From Amoebidium appalachense (Eukaryota; Ichthyosporea), in contig CAVNZM010000013.1 of NCBI GenBank assembly GCA_963693365.1, forward strand, positions 6,820,001 to 6,884,000: DNA of 64,000 bases. The letters are read 5' to 3'. Positions within the stretch are counted from its first letter, which is position 1. Each line of letters opens with the position of its first letter. The notes below the pieces were generated by a model. It was not told the origin of the DNA, made no database searches, and saw nothing but the letters and a program-made list of their open reading frames with translations. The position numbers and the translations under genes were made by a program. Positions 1 to 13,807 of this stretch are shown here, piece after piece.

Positions 1-347
1 AGGGCCTTATTTCGGACCGAGCATGTGTTGCACAGTTCAACCATGATTTGGAGTTCATGACAGCCATCAGTTTGGATCCCCCATCTGGGGGGGGGGGGGG
101 TCTCTAAAAGAAAGAAACAGAATCAGCGATAAAAACAGCCACATGGAACAGACACCCTTTCCGGTCGTTTGGACTAATTGAAGATAGACCGTGGAAACAA
201 AACCTTTTTGACCTCTCCTTGGAGTTTAATGGGGGTCCCGTTGGGAGGGGCTGTGCATATGCATGTGAGCGTGTGCGGGTGTACCGGTGTGCACGCGTGC
301 TTTGTGTGTTTGCTGTTTGGCTGTGTGCACACCGTGTTTCTGTTTGG

Positions 348-405
<58 letters not shown>

Positions 406-1694
406 GATCTTTTCTTTCTTTCTTTCTTTCTTTCTTTCTTTCCTTTTTTTTGTGTGTGTGTGTGCCTGTGCACGTGCGTGTATGGATGTGTGCACACGTT
501 TGTCTATTTGGCTTTGGTTCTTTTTTTTGTGTGTGTGTGCCGTGCAAAACCCTGGCTGATAGCATACAACACCAGAGCTTATAGGTTCATACAGACCAAC
601 ACATTCTTAGGCAGTAGCAAATCGCCACCACCGTCTCCCAACCACTCCCTTGTCTACCGGAAGCAACACCATATTTTGGGCAAGACGTTTTACAGTTTTG
701 CCGCATTGCCACACCACAAACTTTGAAACATCGTATTTTGACCAATGAGGGCCGGGGTTTAAAATTTGTTCGTAGGGGTTGAGTGGAGGGGAGGCCTGGT
801 ACTTCTCACATGCGAGGCAGGGGCACAAACACTGGGCTAAGTGCATACTAATAGTAAGGATTGGCAAAAGTGTCTGGCTTAGCTGACTGCACCATGAGCA
901 CCCTCGCTGCTAGGGTGCAGGCGGTGCTTAGTAGAAGTCCGTAGTCCCTCTGACGTACCCCGAAAAATTAGCAAGAAATAATAATAATACTCAAGTTCAC
1001 CACATCCCCACTGTCCAGCCAGTACCACAAAACTACATGAGATGTGCAGGCACAGACCCATCCATCCACACACAGGCACACACACACACACACACGCACA
1101 CACACACGCACACACACACGCACATACACACACACACACACACACACATGCACACACAAAAAAGGACACAAGCACAGACCCCCCCCCCCCCCCCCACTTC
1201 CCCCCTCCCCTTCCCCCACTATCAGCCATTGGCCAATTCTAACCCATGAACGACTCTTACCGACTGAATTCCCTAGCAGAGCACCCCCCACGCCCCCACC
1301 TCCCCAACCCCCTACCTCCCTAACCCGTGTCAAGCATACTCTTTTTGTGCTCTATATGTGGAGGTGGTGTGTGTGTGTGTGGGGGGGGGGGAGAAGGGGG
1401 GGGAGGGGGGGGGGGGGGGAAAGGAAGGGAAGGGGGGACGAACAAGAACATGCCGACCTCCTTTGACCAATCACTTTCTCCCCCCCCCCTCCGCCTCTCC
1501 TTCCGCCTCTCTTCCCCTCTCCCCCAGATAGCACACCTCGTTTGGTTTGCCAGACACACGTTCGTACCGACAGCTCCGACTTCAACCCCCCTACACACTC
1601 GAGCACACACACACACCCACACACACAACACACCGACTCCCATACCGTCCATTTAAAGCATATGGGTTCCTCAGCAGAGCCCCCCCTCCCCCCC

Positions 1695-1725
<31 letters not shown>

Positions 1726-2551
1726 ACACGTGCAGACACACACCCCTCCCTCCTCTTCCCCCAACCTTCAAGCAACTTGTTCTTGTAGACCAAAAAATTG
1801 CTTTGCGCTGTCTGTTGTGAATGTAGATTTCCTACTCTTTACCCCCCCCCCCCCGCCCCCCTCCCCCATCAAAGACAAAACACACACACATATACTAACA
1901 CACCGTCACTCCTCTTCTTCCCCCTTCCCCCCACCCCCCCCCCCCCCCCCTCCCCTCCCCCCCCCCTGTCCTTGAAAAAATGGTAATCCAATGAAGACAA
2001 ACACTGTTGCGGGGTGGGGTGGAGGAGGGGCACGGGGAGGGCCTTCAGTCATGTAGTTGAGTGTGTGTGTGTTGGGGGTCCAGCCACCACCTTTTGGCTA
2101 TTTCACGACGTCTTAACCCCTTTGGCCAATCGCCATTAGCCGTTCCCGCCTTAATCAATCACTATCAGCCATTTCTTTCCTCTATGCATACTCCTCATGT
2201 TTGCCATCAGAAAGTCCCTCCCCCCTTCCCCCCCCCCCCCCCCCCCCCCCCAGCGCCCCCCTTGCCCACGTCGCTCCTATGTTATAACCAAATTCTGGAT
2301 TGACACCTTCAAATTTTCTCCCTTTACATAAAAACCGTCATCACCTATCCCCTTGAGTCACACACACCCAACGTTGACCACAATTCCCTGTGGGGCATGC
2401 ACGCGCACCCCCTGAATTCCTTAACAGTATTCGAACCCTCCCCCCCCCCCCCCCCCCCCCCCCCCTCCCCCCTCCCAACACCTTTTTTTCCTTCTTCTGA
2501 GATTTTATAATTACTCTTCCACGGTGATACATCATGTACTAAGCCCACCCC

Positions 2552-2589
<38 letters not shown>

Positions 2590-2680
2590 ACCACACACAC
2601 ACACACATGACACACACAAAAACAGACACACACCACGGCACACATACACATGCAAACACACACACACACCATGGCGCAGG

Positions 2681-2744
<64 letters not shown>

Positions 2745-3287
2745 CACACACATGCACATACCATGTATGTGTGTGTGGGGGGTGGGAGGGGAAGGGGGGG
2801 AAAGACGGCACCGGAGGGTATGGAGGGGTGGGGGGAGGGGAAGTGGGAGGGGAGGAAGGCGGGGGCTCGGCGAAGGACAAACAAGTATTGGACAAATACT
2901 TGTTTGGGTTCCTCCCAAAAACCAAATCAGTCACAAGCCCCCCCCCACGCACACACAGCCGGCATTTCAAACGTACGCGTGCCGGGTCACACACATACCC
3001 ACCCAGTGTGTGTGTTTTTTTTTGTTTTTTTTTGTGTGTGGGGGGGGAGGGGACAACAAACGAAACCCTCACCTCGATATTATCATTTTTATTCGTCCAA
3101 ATCAATCGCAAGAAAAGTAAAATCTGGGCCTATTTGCCCTTTCTTTAGTAGCATATATATTCAAAAACGTTTGAGAACTTTCATGCACACAGTGCTGCTA
3201 TGTAAGGAATTCATGCACACAGTGGTATGCAGGGGAAATTGCGCACCGTGGTATGCAAGATATTCATGCACACAGTGCACTGCTTGT
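1..3287. other. low-complexity intergenic DNA downstream of the TPR gene
   Basis: No gene could be supported here. The stretch is dominated by homopolymer and microsatellite tracts: poly-T then poly-G near 350-405, TTTC repeats near 410-440, AC repeats at 1077-1150 and 2683-2742, and many C-runs of 20-38 bases (for example 2552-2589). Open frames here are simply these repeats translated. Near 3180-3275 a short unit, TTCATGCACACAGTG, recurs three times just beyond the stop codon of the TPR gene. Confidence 0.6.
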
Positions 3288-3468
3288 TTACATGCCGTAT
3301 GCAGCCATGGCCTTGCGGATACGGTGCACGGCAGCACCAGCCATCTGATTCTCAGGGTGCATTCTCAGAACAGTCTCGAAGTCTGCAAGAGCCTTCTTGT
3401 ACTTCTCAAGCGCCTCGAAGGCTTGCCCTCTGTACGTGTGTATGTGTGCATGTGTAAGTGTCCGTGTA

Positions 3469-3516
<48 letters not shown>

Positions 3517-4251
3517 CACACATTAATTTGACGTCATGGCCGACGGGAGTGGGGTTAGAGTATATTCGTAACACAACCATCCGCACGTTTACGAACACAC
3601 AAGGGTACGCGTGGGACAACTAATCACCCACGCTGACGCATGAACAAGAACATTAATTGAGGAAGCAAGATCCAATGCAGATTTTACATGCCTCCCCCCC
3701 CCCCCCCCCTCCCTCCCCCCTCTCTCTCCAAACCATACACAAACACCCCACCCCACTACCCCGCACACACATACCACCACAGCACATACACCCCATATAT
3801 ACCACCATTGTATCAAACCGTTTACACATCACCCACACACACCATTTGCACCCCTCCCCCTCCCCCCTCCCCCCCACATTCACCCACCCACCCACCCAAC
3901 CACATCCCCCCACCCACACACACCTGCGCAGGAGAGCCTTTGAATCGTTGGGGCGCAGCTCTAGTGCCTGTGTTGTGCACTCGATGACCTTGTCCATGTT
4001 GTAGGCCTCTTGCTGCAGGCAGCACGCTGCCATGTTGTTGAGGATGTCGGCCTTCAGGTCCTTCTGCTCTGCCGTGGCTGCTGACAGTGCAGCCTCGTAC
4101 TTCTCAACTGCTTGCGCAAACCGGCCGTTCTGTGGGGGTGGATCGGGGTGGGCGGGGAGGGTGGGGGGGACGAGGTTAGGATGTGTTAGCGAGTACGAAG
4201 CGCATGTTCATAGTGTGGGTGGAGCGAAAGGAAAAGTTGGGGGAGGGGCGG

Positions 4252-4283
<32 letters not shown>

Positions 4284-6742
4284 ATAGAATACGTTCGAGT
4301 ATGATGTACACATTCACGGGCAAGGGGGGGGGGGGGGGGGGGGGGGGGAGGGGGTGGGGGGATTGGACGTGTGGGGGGGTGAGCGTACGTAAGTAGGGAA
4401 GATTTGTGTGACCCATTTCGGTTCACGATATTTGCCCCCACGGAGGGAGAAATAGGGGTTGAAAGGGGGGAGGGAGAGAAAGAGGGGGCGGGGAGGGGGA
4501 TCCATATGCGTGAAGCACACTTCAGGGTGGGTTTGTCAATGATGACGTGGAGGGCTCTAGGTGGTTTTAGTAGTAGTTGTGCGTGTATGGGAGTGGGTAG
4601 CTTTTGGACGGTTGGCTGTGTGGGGGCGGGGTGTTCTGTGTGCACACACGGTGTACGTGTGGGTGGGTGTTGTGCAGCGAGGGAATACGGGTGTTGTGCT
4701 ATAGAGAAGGTGTATGTGCGTGTTTTGGTGTTGGTGCTCCCGCCCCGCCCCCCCCCCCCCCCCCCCCCCCCCCTTCAGTGCTACCGGGGCAACGTTGCCA
4801 AACCTTAGGTAAAGGGTTTTCCCCCTTCCACACACACACTCCCCCCCCCCCCCCCCCCCCCCCCTTCCCCCCCCTCTTCCCCCCCACCCCCTATCCCTTC
4901 CCCCCGCATATAAGTTTCACAGCCCTCCCACCGCATCCCTACACACAGCAGCCCTCCTACCCACCCAAAATCCCCCCCCCCCCCCCCCCCATCCCTCTTG
5001 CCCTCACATCTACATCACAAATCCTCGCCCTTTCCACATAGTCCTGCCCTGCAGCTCTTCAAACCCGACCACGATCCCCCCTCTTCCCCTCCCTCCCCAA
5101 CCTTTGTACAGCAACCAGCAACCCAATCATCCACTACGCATCATCCCCCCTCCCCGCCCCCCCCCCCTCTCCTCCCCCCTCAGGTCCCCTTCATGTGCAC
5201 ATTGCAACCTGCTTAGCGTGTTCCGTCATGAATGTGTACTTCATACTCAACACATCCCCCCTTCTCCCCCCCCCCCCCCCCATCCCACCCCAAGCAATCA
5301 ACCACCAGCTTTACAAACCCCAAACACAACCATCCCCCTCCCCCCCCCAGCGCCCCCACACCCTCTCTACACCCACCACTTGGCCAGCGCAAGCCAGTGC
5401 CTACCTTATAAAGCACATTTGCCTCGATCTTGAGCATCTCGACCCTGGGCACGTTCCTAGCAGCCTCGTCAAAGTCCCTCTTGTAGCTGGCCGTGGCCGG
5501 GCTGATCTCCATGGCCTTGCGGAAGGCCTCCACGGCCGGCCCGTACTCCTTCAGCGCCATATGGACTGTGCCCTTGCGCCAGTAGCCCTTGTCCCAGCCA
5601 GGGTCGATCTCGGTAGCCCTGTGTGTGTGTTTTGGGGAGGGGGGGGAAATGGAGGAAATGTGTTTTAGGGGGATGGGATGGGATGGGTGTGTGTTGGGGG
5701 GAGGGGGGAGGGGGGGGGTTGGGGATGATGGGATCGATTGCCCAGAGAGAGGGTAGGTGGTTGGCTGGGGGAGGAGGGGGAGGGGAGGGCTAGAATGTTC
5801 AGGAGGAGAGATGGAGAGGAGGGGAGGAACAGGAGGGGGTGGGGGGGGGGGGGGGGGGGGATGAATTAGAATGTGTTACAGAGTAAGAGGTACATGTGTA
5901 CATGGCAGGGGACATTGAAATACATACAAACACGGAAAAAGAAGGAGAGGGGCAGATATTGTGTGTGTGTGTTTGGGGAGGGGGGGGGGGTGGGGGGGGG
6001 GGGGGGGGGGGGGGGGGGTGGGGGGGGGGGGGTAAAGGATGTGCTACTCGGCACGAGATGCAAAGATCGCTGGGTAGTGCAGGTTAGCATGTTACAGGAA
6101 ACAAACGGGGACTGTGGTGGGAGGAGGAGGAGAGAGGGGGGGCGGGGGGTTGGGAGGTGTGGGAGGGGTTTATATTTTGTGTGCTGGTGTGACGAGGTAG
6201 TAGCACATTGCATCTTACCAAGTGCCAAAATACACAGCGAAATATTGGGGGGGGGGGGGGGAGGGGGGGGGGGGGGGGGGGGGGGGGGCAGGGGGGGATA
6301 TGGACATGTAAGGCTGAAAAGAGGAGAAGGGATGGAGGCAAATTCACCGGGGAAGGAGGAGAAGCCGTGGGGATGCAATTGGGTAGGGTAGGGGGGGTGG
6401 AGGAAGGGGGGCAGGGGAGAGGTGAATACTGTGGTACCAGGTAACTAGCACAAGCGAGCATTGCGCTGTACAAGGAGTGGCATGCAGGAGCCCATACAAA
6501 ACGAGTGTGCATCTAAGCAGCGAAACTCCACGAGAAGGTAAGGGTGGTGGGCATGTGCGTGCAAGGGTCTGACTCGTGGAGAGAAGCTAGAGAGAAAACG
6601 GAGAGGGGAGGGGGAGGGGGGGGGGGGGGGGGGGGGGGGCAGCGGGAGAGGTACAGAGAGAGAGAGAGAGAGAGAGGGAGAGCGAGCGAGCGAGCGAGAG
6701 AAAGAGAAAGAGAGACAGTATGTGTGTGTGTGAGAGAGAGAG

Positions 6743-6810
<68 letters not shown>

Positions 6811-8393
6811 AAGAGAGAGAGAGAGAGAGAGAGAGGGTGTGTACAAGGAAGAGGTTGGGGTGAAAGACTACAGTAGAGAGGAAGGGCGGGAGAGGGTTGT
6901 TTTAGAATAGAACAGGTAATTGACCGGACGGGGAGATAGCACACAACCGTAGAGTCTAGGTCTATGTGTTTGCCGCACCCAGAGATTCAACTCGGGTAAC
7001 AATGCAACCCTGTATCACGCACCCCGAAAGAGGGGGGCAAAAGAATTGCATGCTCTTTCACGGTGTGTGGGGCTCGTGCACATGCAGAGTGTGGAGGAGG
7101 AAAACGAATACAACACGAAGCGTGGGTATGGTGAAAAGTGCAGGCAAAAAGGCAGGATCAGAAAAGCATCGCAGGGAAGCAGAAAGTGGTTAGGAGAGGA
7201 ACGGCAAAGTGTAGGGTGTGATAGATGGAAGTAGCAAGGAAGGGGACGCAGGGAGGGGGGGGGGGGGGGGGTTGAATGCGTCAAAAAGTACGAAGTACAC
7301 AAGAACAAACGGATAACACGATGCAGAATGCAAGCCATACATAAAGAGTATGCATAATAAGCAGAGCCCATCCTCAGGGGGGGCCTACGTCATCCACAGT
7401 ACCCGAGTTTCGACCTATTCCCCTCGTTAACGAAACCCAACTCAGATGCTGTTTCACTGGGGGCCAGGAAGGAGAACAAGAAAGGGAAACGGGGGAGGTA
7501 CAGGTAACACGAGCAAGGGCATGGTTGTGCAAGCAAGGTACAGAAGAGGATGAGGAAGCACAAAGAGCAGGTGACAAAGAGATTACGTGCGGTGAGCTGG
7601 CACCGAAAGAGCCCACATGGAAACACAAAGAGCAAATCAGAAAGAGTAACATAATGTTAGGTGCAAAACTGAAGAGACCTTGCAGATCGAGTCAAGCAAG
7701 GAAGTGGGCCAGACAATTCGAGCAATAAGGTGGCCAGAGAGGAAAAGGAACGAAAGCACAACCCCCAAGACGACAACTTAGCCTACGTGTAAAGCTTGTG
7801 TCCCTTCGAGAAGAGTCCTTTCTTTCACCCACACAGCAGTACAAAAAACCATTGAAACCCCCAAAACTAAACTCCCCCCCCCCCCCCCCCCCTCGCGCCC
7901 CCCCTCCCCCCCCCTCCTCCCCTTCCACCCCTTCCCCCGTGTTTTAAAATGGTTACTCTCGTCTTTCCCCTGCCAAATCCGTCTCTTTTCTCCCCTTATA
8001 CCCCTCCACCCCCCCTTCCAAACACGCACACGAGCGCGGACACACAACACAGTACTCCTTCCTTCCTCCCCCTCCCCCCCCCCCCCCCCCTCCCTCCTTT
8101 GTCAACCCCTCCCCCACCTCCTCCCCTTCTACTAGCCTGTCTTTCACCGAAAAAAGAACAGAAGAAGAGAGAGACACATACTTAACAGCGTCACGGAGCG
8201 CTTTCTGAGTGTCTCCCATCTTCAGATAAGCGGCTGCTCTGTTGTTCCAGTAGGCAGCATTCTTAGAGTCGATCTCGATAGAGAACGTGTAGTTTTCAAT
8301 GGCCTTTGCAAAGTTACCCTGCTTGAAGAACTCGTTGCCCTCGTTCTTGTATTTCTCCGCCTGGGAGTTGACGGGTGGCGCGTTCTTAGACAT
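3288..8393 (-). CDS. TPR co-chaperone-like protein (Sti1/Hop-type carboxylate clamp), four exons
   Basis: Predicted 257-aa tetratricopeptide protein. Exons on the minus strand are 8393-8182, 5618-5405, 4129-3924 and 3429-3288; all junctions are GT-AG and the phases (2, 0, 2) join without a stop. The first exon opens with a TPR of the KYKNEGNEFFKQGNF type, followed by YWNNRAAAY and, across the first junction, KGYWRKG. These are the Lys/Asn/Asn/Lys/Arg positions of the dicarboxylate clamp that grips the EEVD tails of Hsp70 and Hsp90 in Sti1/Hop proteins (family knowledge). A second TPR set fills exons 3 and 4. The protein is much shorter than Hop and lacks its DP domains, so a small TPR adaptor or a lineage-specific Sti1 relative is more likely than Hop itself. 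No signal peptide or membrane segment is visible, so it should be cytosolic. Introns are long and full of poly-G/poly-C and AG repeats. Confidence 0.85.
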
Positions 8394-8640
8394 TTTTACT
8401 TATCTCTTTACAAGAAACACAAAAAGAAACTCTCCCTTTTTCTAAGTTCCAACGAACGGGAAAGAGCAACAAACAGAAGATTTTTCCGGCACTGAGTGGG
8501 ATCGCGTTGGTGCGGACGATTTTGGTTCAGGAGTCACGTGACCACATTTTGAAATTTGGCCACTTTGGAATGGATGAAATGGCACCACAATTTCTATGGA
8601 GATTACATTGCATGATTTTGAACGAGTAAATAAAGCCGTT
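8394..8640 (-). promoter_or_regulatory. probable promoter region of the TPR gene, with an E-box
   Basis: The stretch directly upstream of the TPR start is free of the repeats seen elsewhere. It contains the perfect palindrome GTCACGTGAC at 8533-8542, an E-box of the bHLH/bZIP type. No TATA box is obvious. The promoter role is inferred from position. Confidence 0.35.
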
Positions 8641-11019
<2,379 letters not shown>

Positions 11020-11024
11020 TACTT

Positions 11025-11220
11025 GGGGGTTTACGCTGTTTACTCGAGGCAAAGAGAACCAGTCTCAGGTATGGGGGGGGGGGTTTTGCTCGGAATATCC
11101 CCTCAGCGGTATATCATGATCACGTACATAGATGTCGGGTGGTGACTATATATCAGGGTTTACTTTCTCTACGAGACACCATAAAGACTACAAGGAGAAA
11201 TCAATTAGTTGGGGTTCCCC

Positions 11221-11306
<86 letters not shown>

Positions 11307-11338
11307 GGGCTCCCCTCGGGACACTCGGTATCAGCTGG

Positions 11339-11393
<55 letters not shown>

Positions 11394-11710
11394 TGTGTGT
11401 GTGTGCGCGTGCGCTATAATTTTGTAGTGATGTGTTTCTCAAGCCAATCAATACATCTAATAAACAGGTCGTAGTTACGCGTGTTTAGTATAAAATCAAG
11501 GATGTTGTAATTTACAGGTAGGCTATCTTTCTGGGTGTCTGTTGTGAATGTGACGTGTGTGTGTTGCGGTATTATGTGGTCTATCAAACTACATTTGGCG
11601 ATACATGACCGGTTAAACTGGTGTGTGTGTGTGTTGTTTGGGCATGCAAATGATGCCACCTTATACTTATTAGATCTCCACTGTATAGCACGTGTACAGT
11701 AAAAGCGTGG
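11025..11710 (-). mobile_element. 5'-truncated copy of the LINE found at 44348-49205
   Basis: This minus-strand segment matches the last part of the full-length LINE: the end of ORF2 (identical C-terminal protein, stop at 11414-11416), the GT/AC repeat, the internal A-tract (here 81 T on the plus strand) and the same terminal CAGCGTAAACCCCC. Matching stops at 11710, giving a typical 5' truncation. It is flanked by TACTT at 11020-11024 and 11711-11715, a 5-bp target-site duplication. The near-identity of the copies (one substitution seen in the 3' unique part) indicates recent activity. Confidence 0.9.
11414..11710 (-). pseudogene. LINE ORF2 C-terminal fragment
   Basis: The frame encodes the C-terminal end of the LINE ORF2 protein, including the Cys/His-containing stretch beginning FACPNNTHTH and ending ITTKL, identical to the intact copy ending at 48862. 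It lacks endonuclease and reverse transcriptase domains and has no start of its own, so it is a dead fragment carried by the truncated element. Confidence 0.9.
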
Positions 11711-11715
11711 TACTT

Positions 11716-11992
11716 CTCTGTAAGTATTGTCAGCTCAAGCAATTCAGCTGCAAACAGCATAGGTTGGCGGTTGGCAACTTGCAAGCTTGGCGTCTCCAGG
11801 ACTTCAGGCTAAATTTTTATCCCTGAAATGGCAGGAATGTGAATGGAACGAAGCCTTGTTTATCTATTTTTTGTTCGAAGTGACAGCGGCACAGTGCACA
11901 CGCCAACTGTCCTGAGACAGGTTGAACTTTTTCAGCGCGTGTTCGAACACTGCTCCTGAAACCTACTAATAATAATATCCTCCGGCACACGC

Positions 11993-12028
<36 letters not shown>

Positions 12029-12058
12029 GCACACACAGCATCTCTCTTAACCCCCAAA
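11716..12058. other. upstream region of the interrupted RNase T2 gene
   Basis: Short intergenic stretch with an AC repeat at 11991-12026 immediately before the RNase T2 start codon. No TATA box or other element is clear. Confidence 0.4.
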
Positions 12059-13020
12059 ATGCGTCACCTCAGTTTTGTTGCCCTCCGGATCCTCCCCGTC
12101 CTTGGGCTTGCCTATGCCAACCCCATTCCCTACAACATTCCATGGCCACCACCGGCCGCTCCGGGAAAGACCCGTGAACGTCAGGAGGTCGGTCACACGG
12201 AATATATGAGATTCTCTAAGGGCCGCACTCCGAAACATGACTTTGAAGATACGGAGGATGGGGATGATGATGCATACGAGGTGCCCATGCGTGCACCTGT
12301 TTACGCCGAGAACGAAGACGACGAAGACGACAGGGCCATGAGGAGGAAACATCGTGTTGATGAGGGCGACATGGAAGAGAAATGGGGTAGAGATGATGAA
12401 GAAGACGAAGGGTGGGAAGGAAAAGACGACGGAGAGGAAGAGAAGGACGATGAAGAGGGAGGGGATGATGACACTCATGACGACGAGTGGCGGCCCACAG
12501 GTCGGCGTGTCCCAGACGGGGATGAAATGAGGTGGAGTGAGGAGGATGAAGTAGAGATTTGGGAAGGAAGAGACAACTTGATGGGAGAAGAGGAAGCGGA
12601 GGACGGAGAGGAGGAGGAAGGGGTTCAAGAGAGTGTGGAAGAGTGGGCAAGAGAGGATGTTGATGGCGATGATGAGGACAGTGATCCAGAAGCCTACGAG
12701 GGGGAGAAGGATGAGGAAGCAGACGGGGGTGACTTTGTACCCGGTGCCCGTGCGTTCGGGGGTGACCAGTGTCCCCGCAGTTTCACCTGTTCGATGAATG
12801 CGTTCAAGTTGTGCAAAACGTGCGGGGCCCAGACTCTCAGCGCCGCCAACGGGCCACTCAAACATGTGCTTGCACTGCAGAAATGCAGCCCTACTTCCCC
12901 TTGGACCATCCACGGCTTGTGGCCTAACTACGAGACACGCCCAGGTAACAGCCAGTTCCCATGTCTCTGCCAAGGCGCATCATCTTTCGACATCAAGAAG
13001 ATTGCTCCGGCTGTACAGGC
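12059..13020 (+). pseudogene. secreted RNase T2, 5' half (split by the Polinton)
   Basis: Residues 1-320 of an RNase T2-family endoribonuclease. The N-terminus looks like a signal peptide (residues 1 to about 21, hydrophobic, ending LAYANP). It is followed by an acidic region of roughly 190 residues, very rich in Asp/Glu, which is not part of the usual family fold. The catalytic core starts near CPRSFTC, and WTIHGLWPNY (residues 282-291) is the CAS I motif with the active-site histidine at 285. The frame runs straight to the CAGGC target duplication at 13016-13020 and then into the element, where a TAA follows within 10 bases. The second half, with CAS II, is at 49310-49628. In this haplotype the product would lack CAS II and should be inactive. 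Confidence 0.93.
13016..13020. repeat. left target-site duplication of the Polinton (CAGGC)
   Basis: CAGGC here and again at 49305-49309 directly flanks the inverted repeats. Five bases fits the 5-6 bp duplications known for Polinton integrases. With one copy removed, the flanking RNase T2 codons rejoin in frame. Confidence 0.93.
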
Positions 13021-13487
13021 ACTACAATAAGGGGCGCGGCACATGGTCGACGTGACGTCATCAAAGATGACGTCACCTCGACCATTATCCGCACCCCTTA
13101 GGATATGGGATATGTGAATATGAGATATGTGATATCTGTGTACACATATCGCGATATGGGATATGTGATATGGGTGGATATATGTACATGAGCACGTGCA
13201 CACACTGTGTGTGTGTAAAACACGTGCAGAGCACGTGATTTTAATTAAATAATTAAACAATTAAAGAGAGAGAGGGCGGAACACGTGTACGCGTACGTGT
13301 ACGCGTACGTGTGGTGCGTACATGTACACAAGTGCGGATCAAAGGAATGCGAAGGTTTGCGCAAGGCGTCCAATGGGAATTCGAATTCTGAATTCCATGT
13401 ACAAGGCGTCCAATGGTATTACGGATGCGCAGGGCGGCCAATGATAATTCGGCTCAAAAAAGCCAATTGCCGCACAAGGCGTCCAAT
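13021..13487 (+). repeat. left terminal inverted repeat (467 bp)
   Basis: Reverse complement of 49206-49304 joined to 43980-44347, also 467 bp in total. The outer 99 bp are identical, and about four substitutions occur in the remaining 368. The repeat is dense in palindromes: a terminal hairpin (13029-13099), CATATCGCGATATG near 13147, CACGTG boxes near 13195-13237, and TACGCG repeats at 13286-13310. It also contains several AGGCGTCCAATG words on its inner side. Confidence 0.95.
13029..13099. repeat. terminal hairpin-forming palindrome, left end
   Basis: Two 34-base arms (13029-13062 and 13066-13099) match at 29 positions around a 3-base AAA loop. Each arm contains a TGACGTCA octamer. The mirror copy is at 49226-49296. 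The position at the very tip of a protein-primed element suggests a role in replication initiation or end recognition; that role is inferred. Confidence 0.75.
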
Positions 13488-13807
13488 GAGCATTAAGGAT
13501 AGCACATTCCATCCCCAAAGCGTCCAATGAGCGCCCGGATCGGTCTATCTGGGTCTCTTATTGGACGCCTTAGGTACACAGGCGGCCGCCGCGACCACAC
13601 ACACACAAACAAACATGCACAGACGTTGTTTTTTTGCAAGATGTTTGCTTTGGAGATTTATTGCACAGGCACAGGCTTGTTATTTTGCACACCGTTCTTT
13701 ATTGAGGCGTTGCCCTGGCACAGCCAGGATTAGCCTAGTAATTATTAAGTAGATTGATACTTGAGATTTATAAGATTACAGCCTGAGATCTAAGGTTACA
13801 TTTCAAG
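13488..13807 (+). promoter_or_regulatory. probable polymerase promoter region with ATTGGACGCCT box
   Basis: The stretch between the inner end of the inverted repeat and the polymerase start carries AGCGTCCAATGAG near 13519 and TTATTGGACGCCTTAGG at 13558-13574. Close relatives of this box occur near 38647 and 43940, upstream of other genes of the element. The region before the start codon at 13808 is AT-rich. The promoter function is inferred. Confidence 0.45.

Noticed and set aside
607-867. 86-residue minus-strand frame near the left edge
   Set aside because: Unremarkable composition but no domain, no neighbour support and no splice signals that extend it.
3430-8181. Idea that introns are defined by pairing of 5' G-rich and 3' C-rich ends
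   Set aside because: The TPR introns fit, but AMMECR1 introns 2 and 5 and fimbrin intron 3 have the opposite or no arrangement.
12047-12973. Long minus-strand frame opposite the RNase T2 gene
   Set aside because: It is the antisense of an acidic GA-rich coding region; composition follows from the sense codons and no domain is present.
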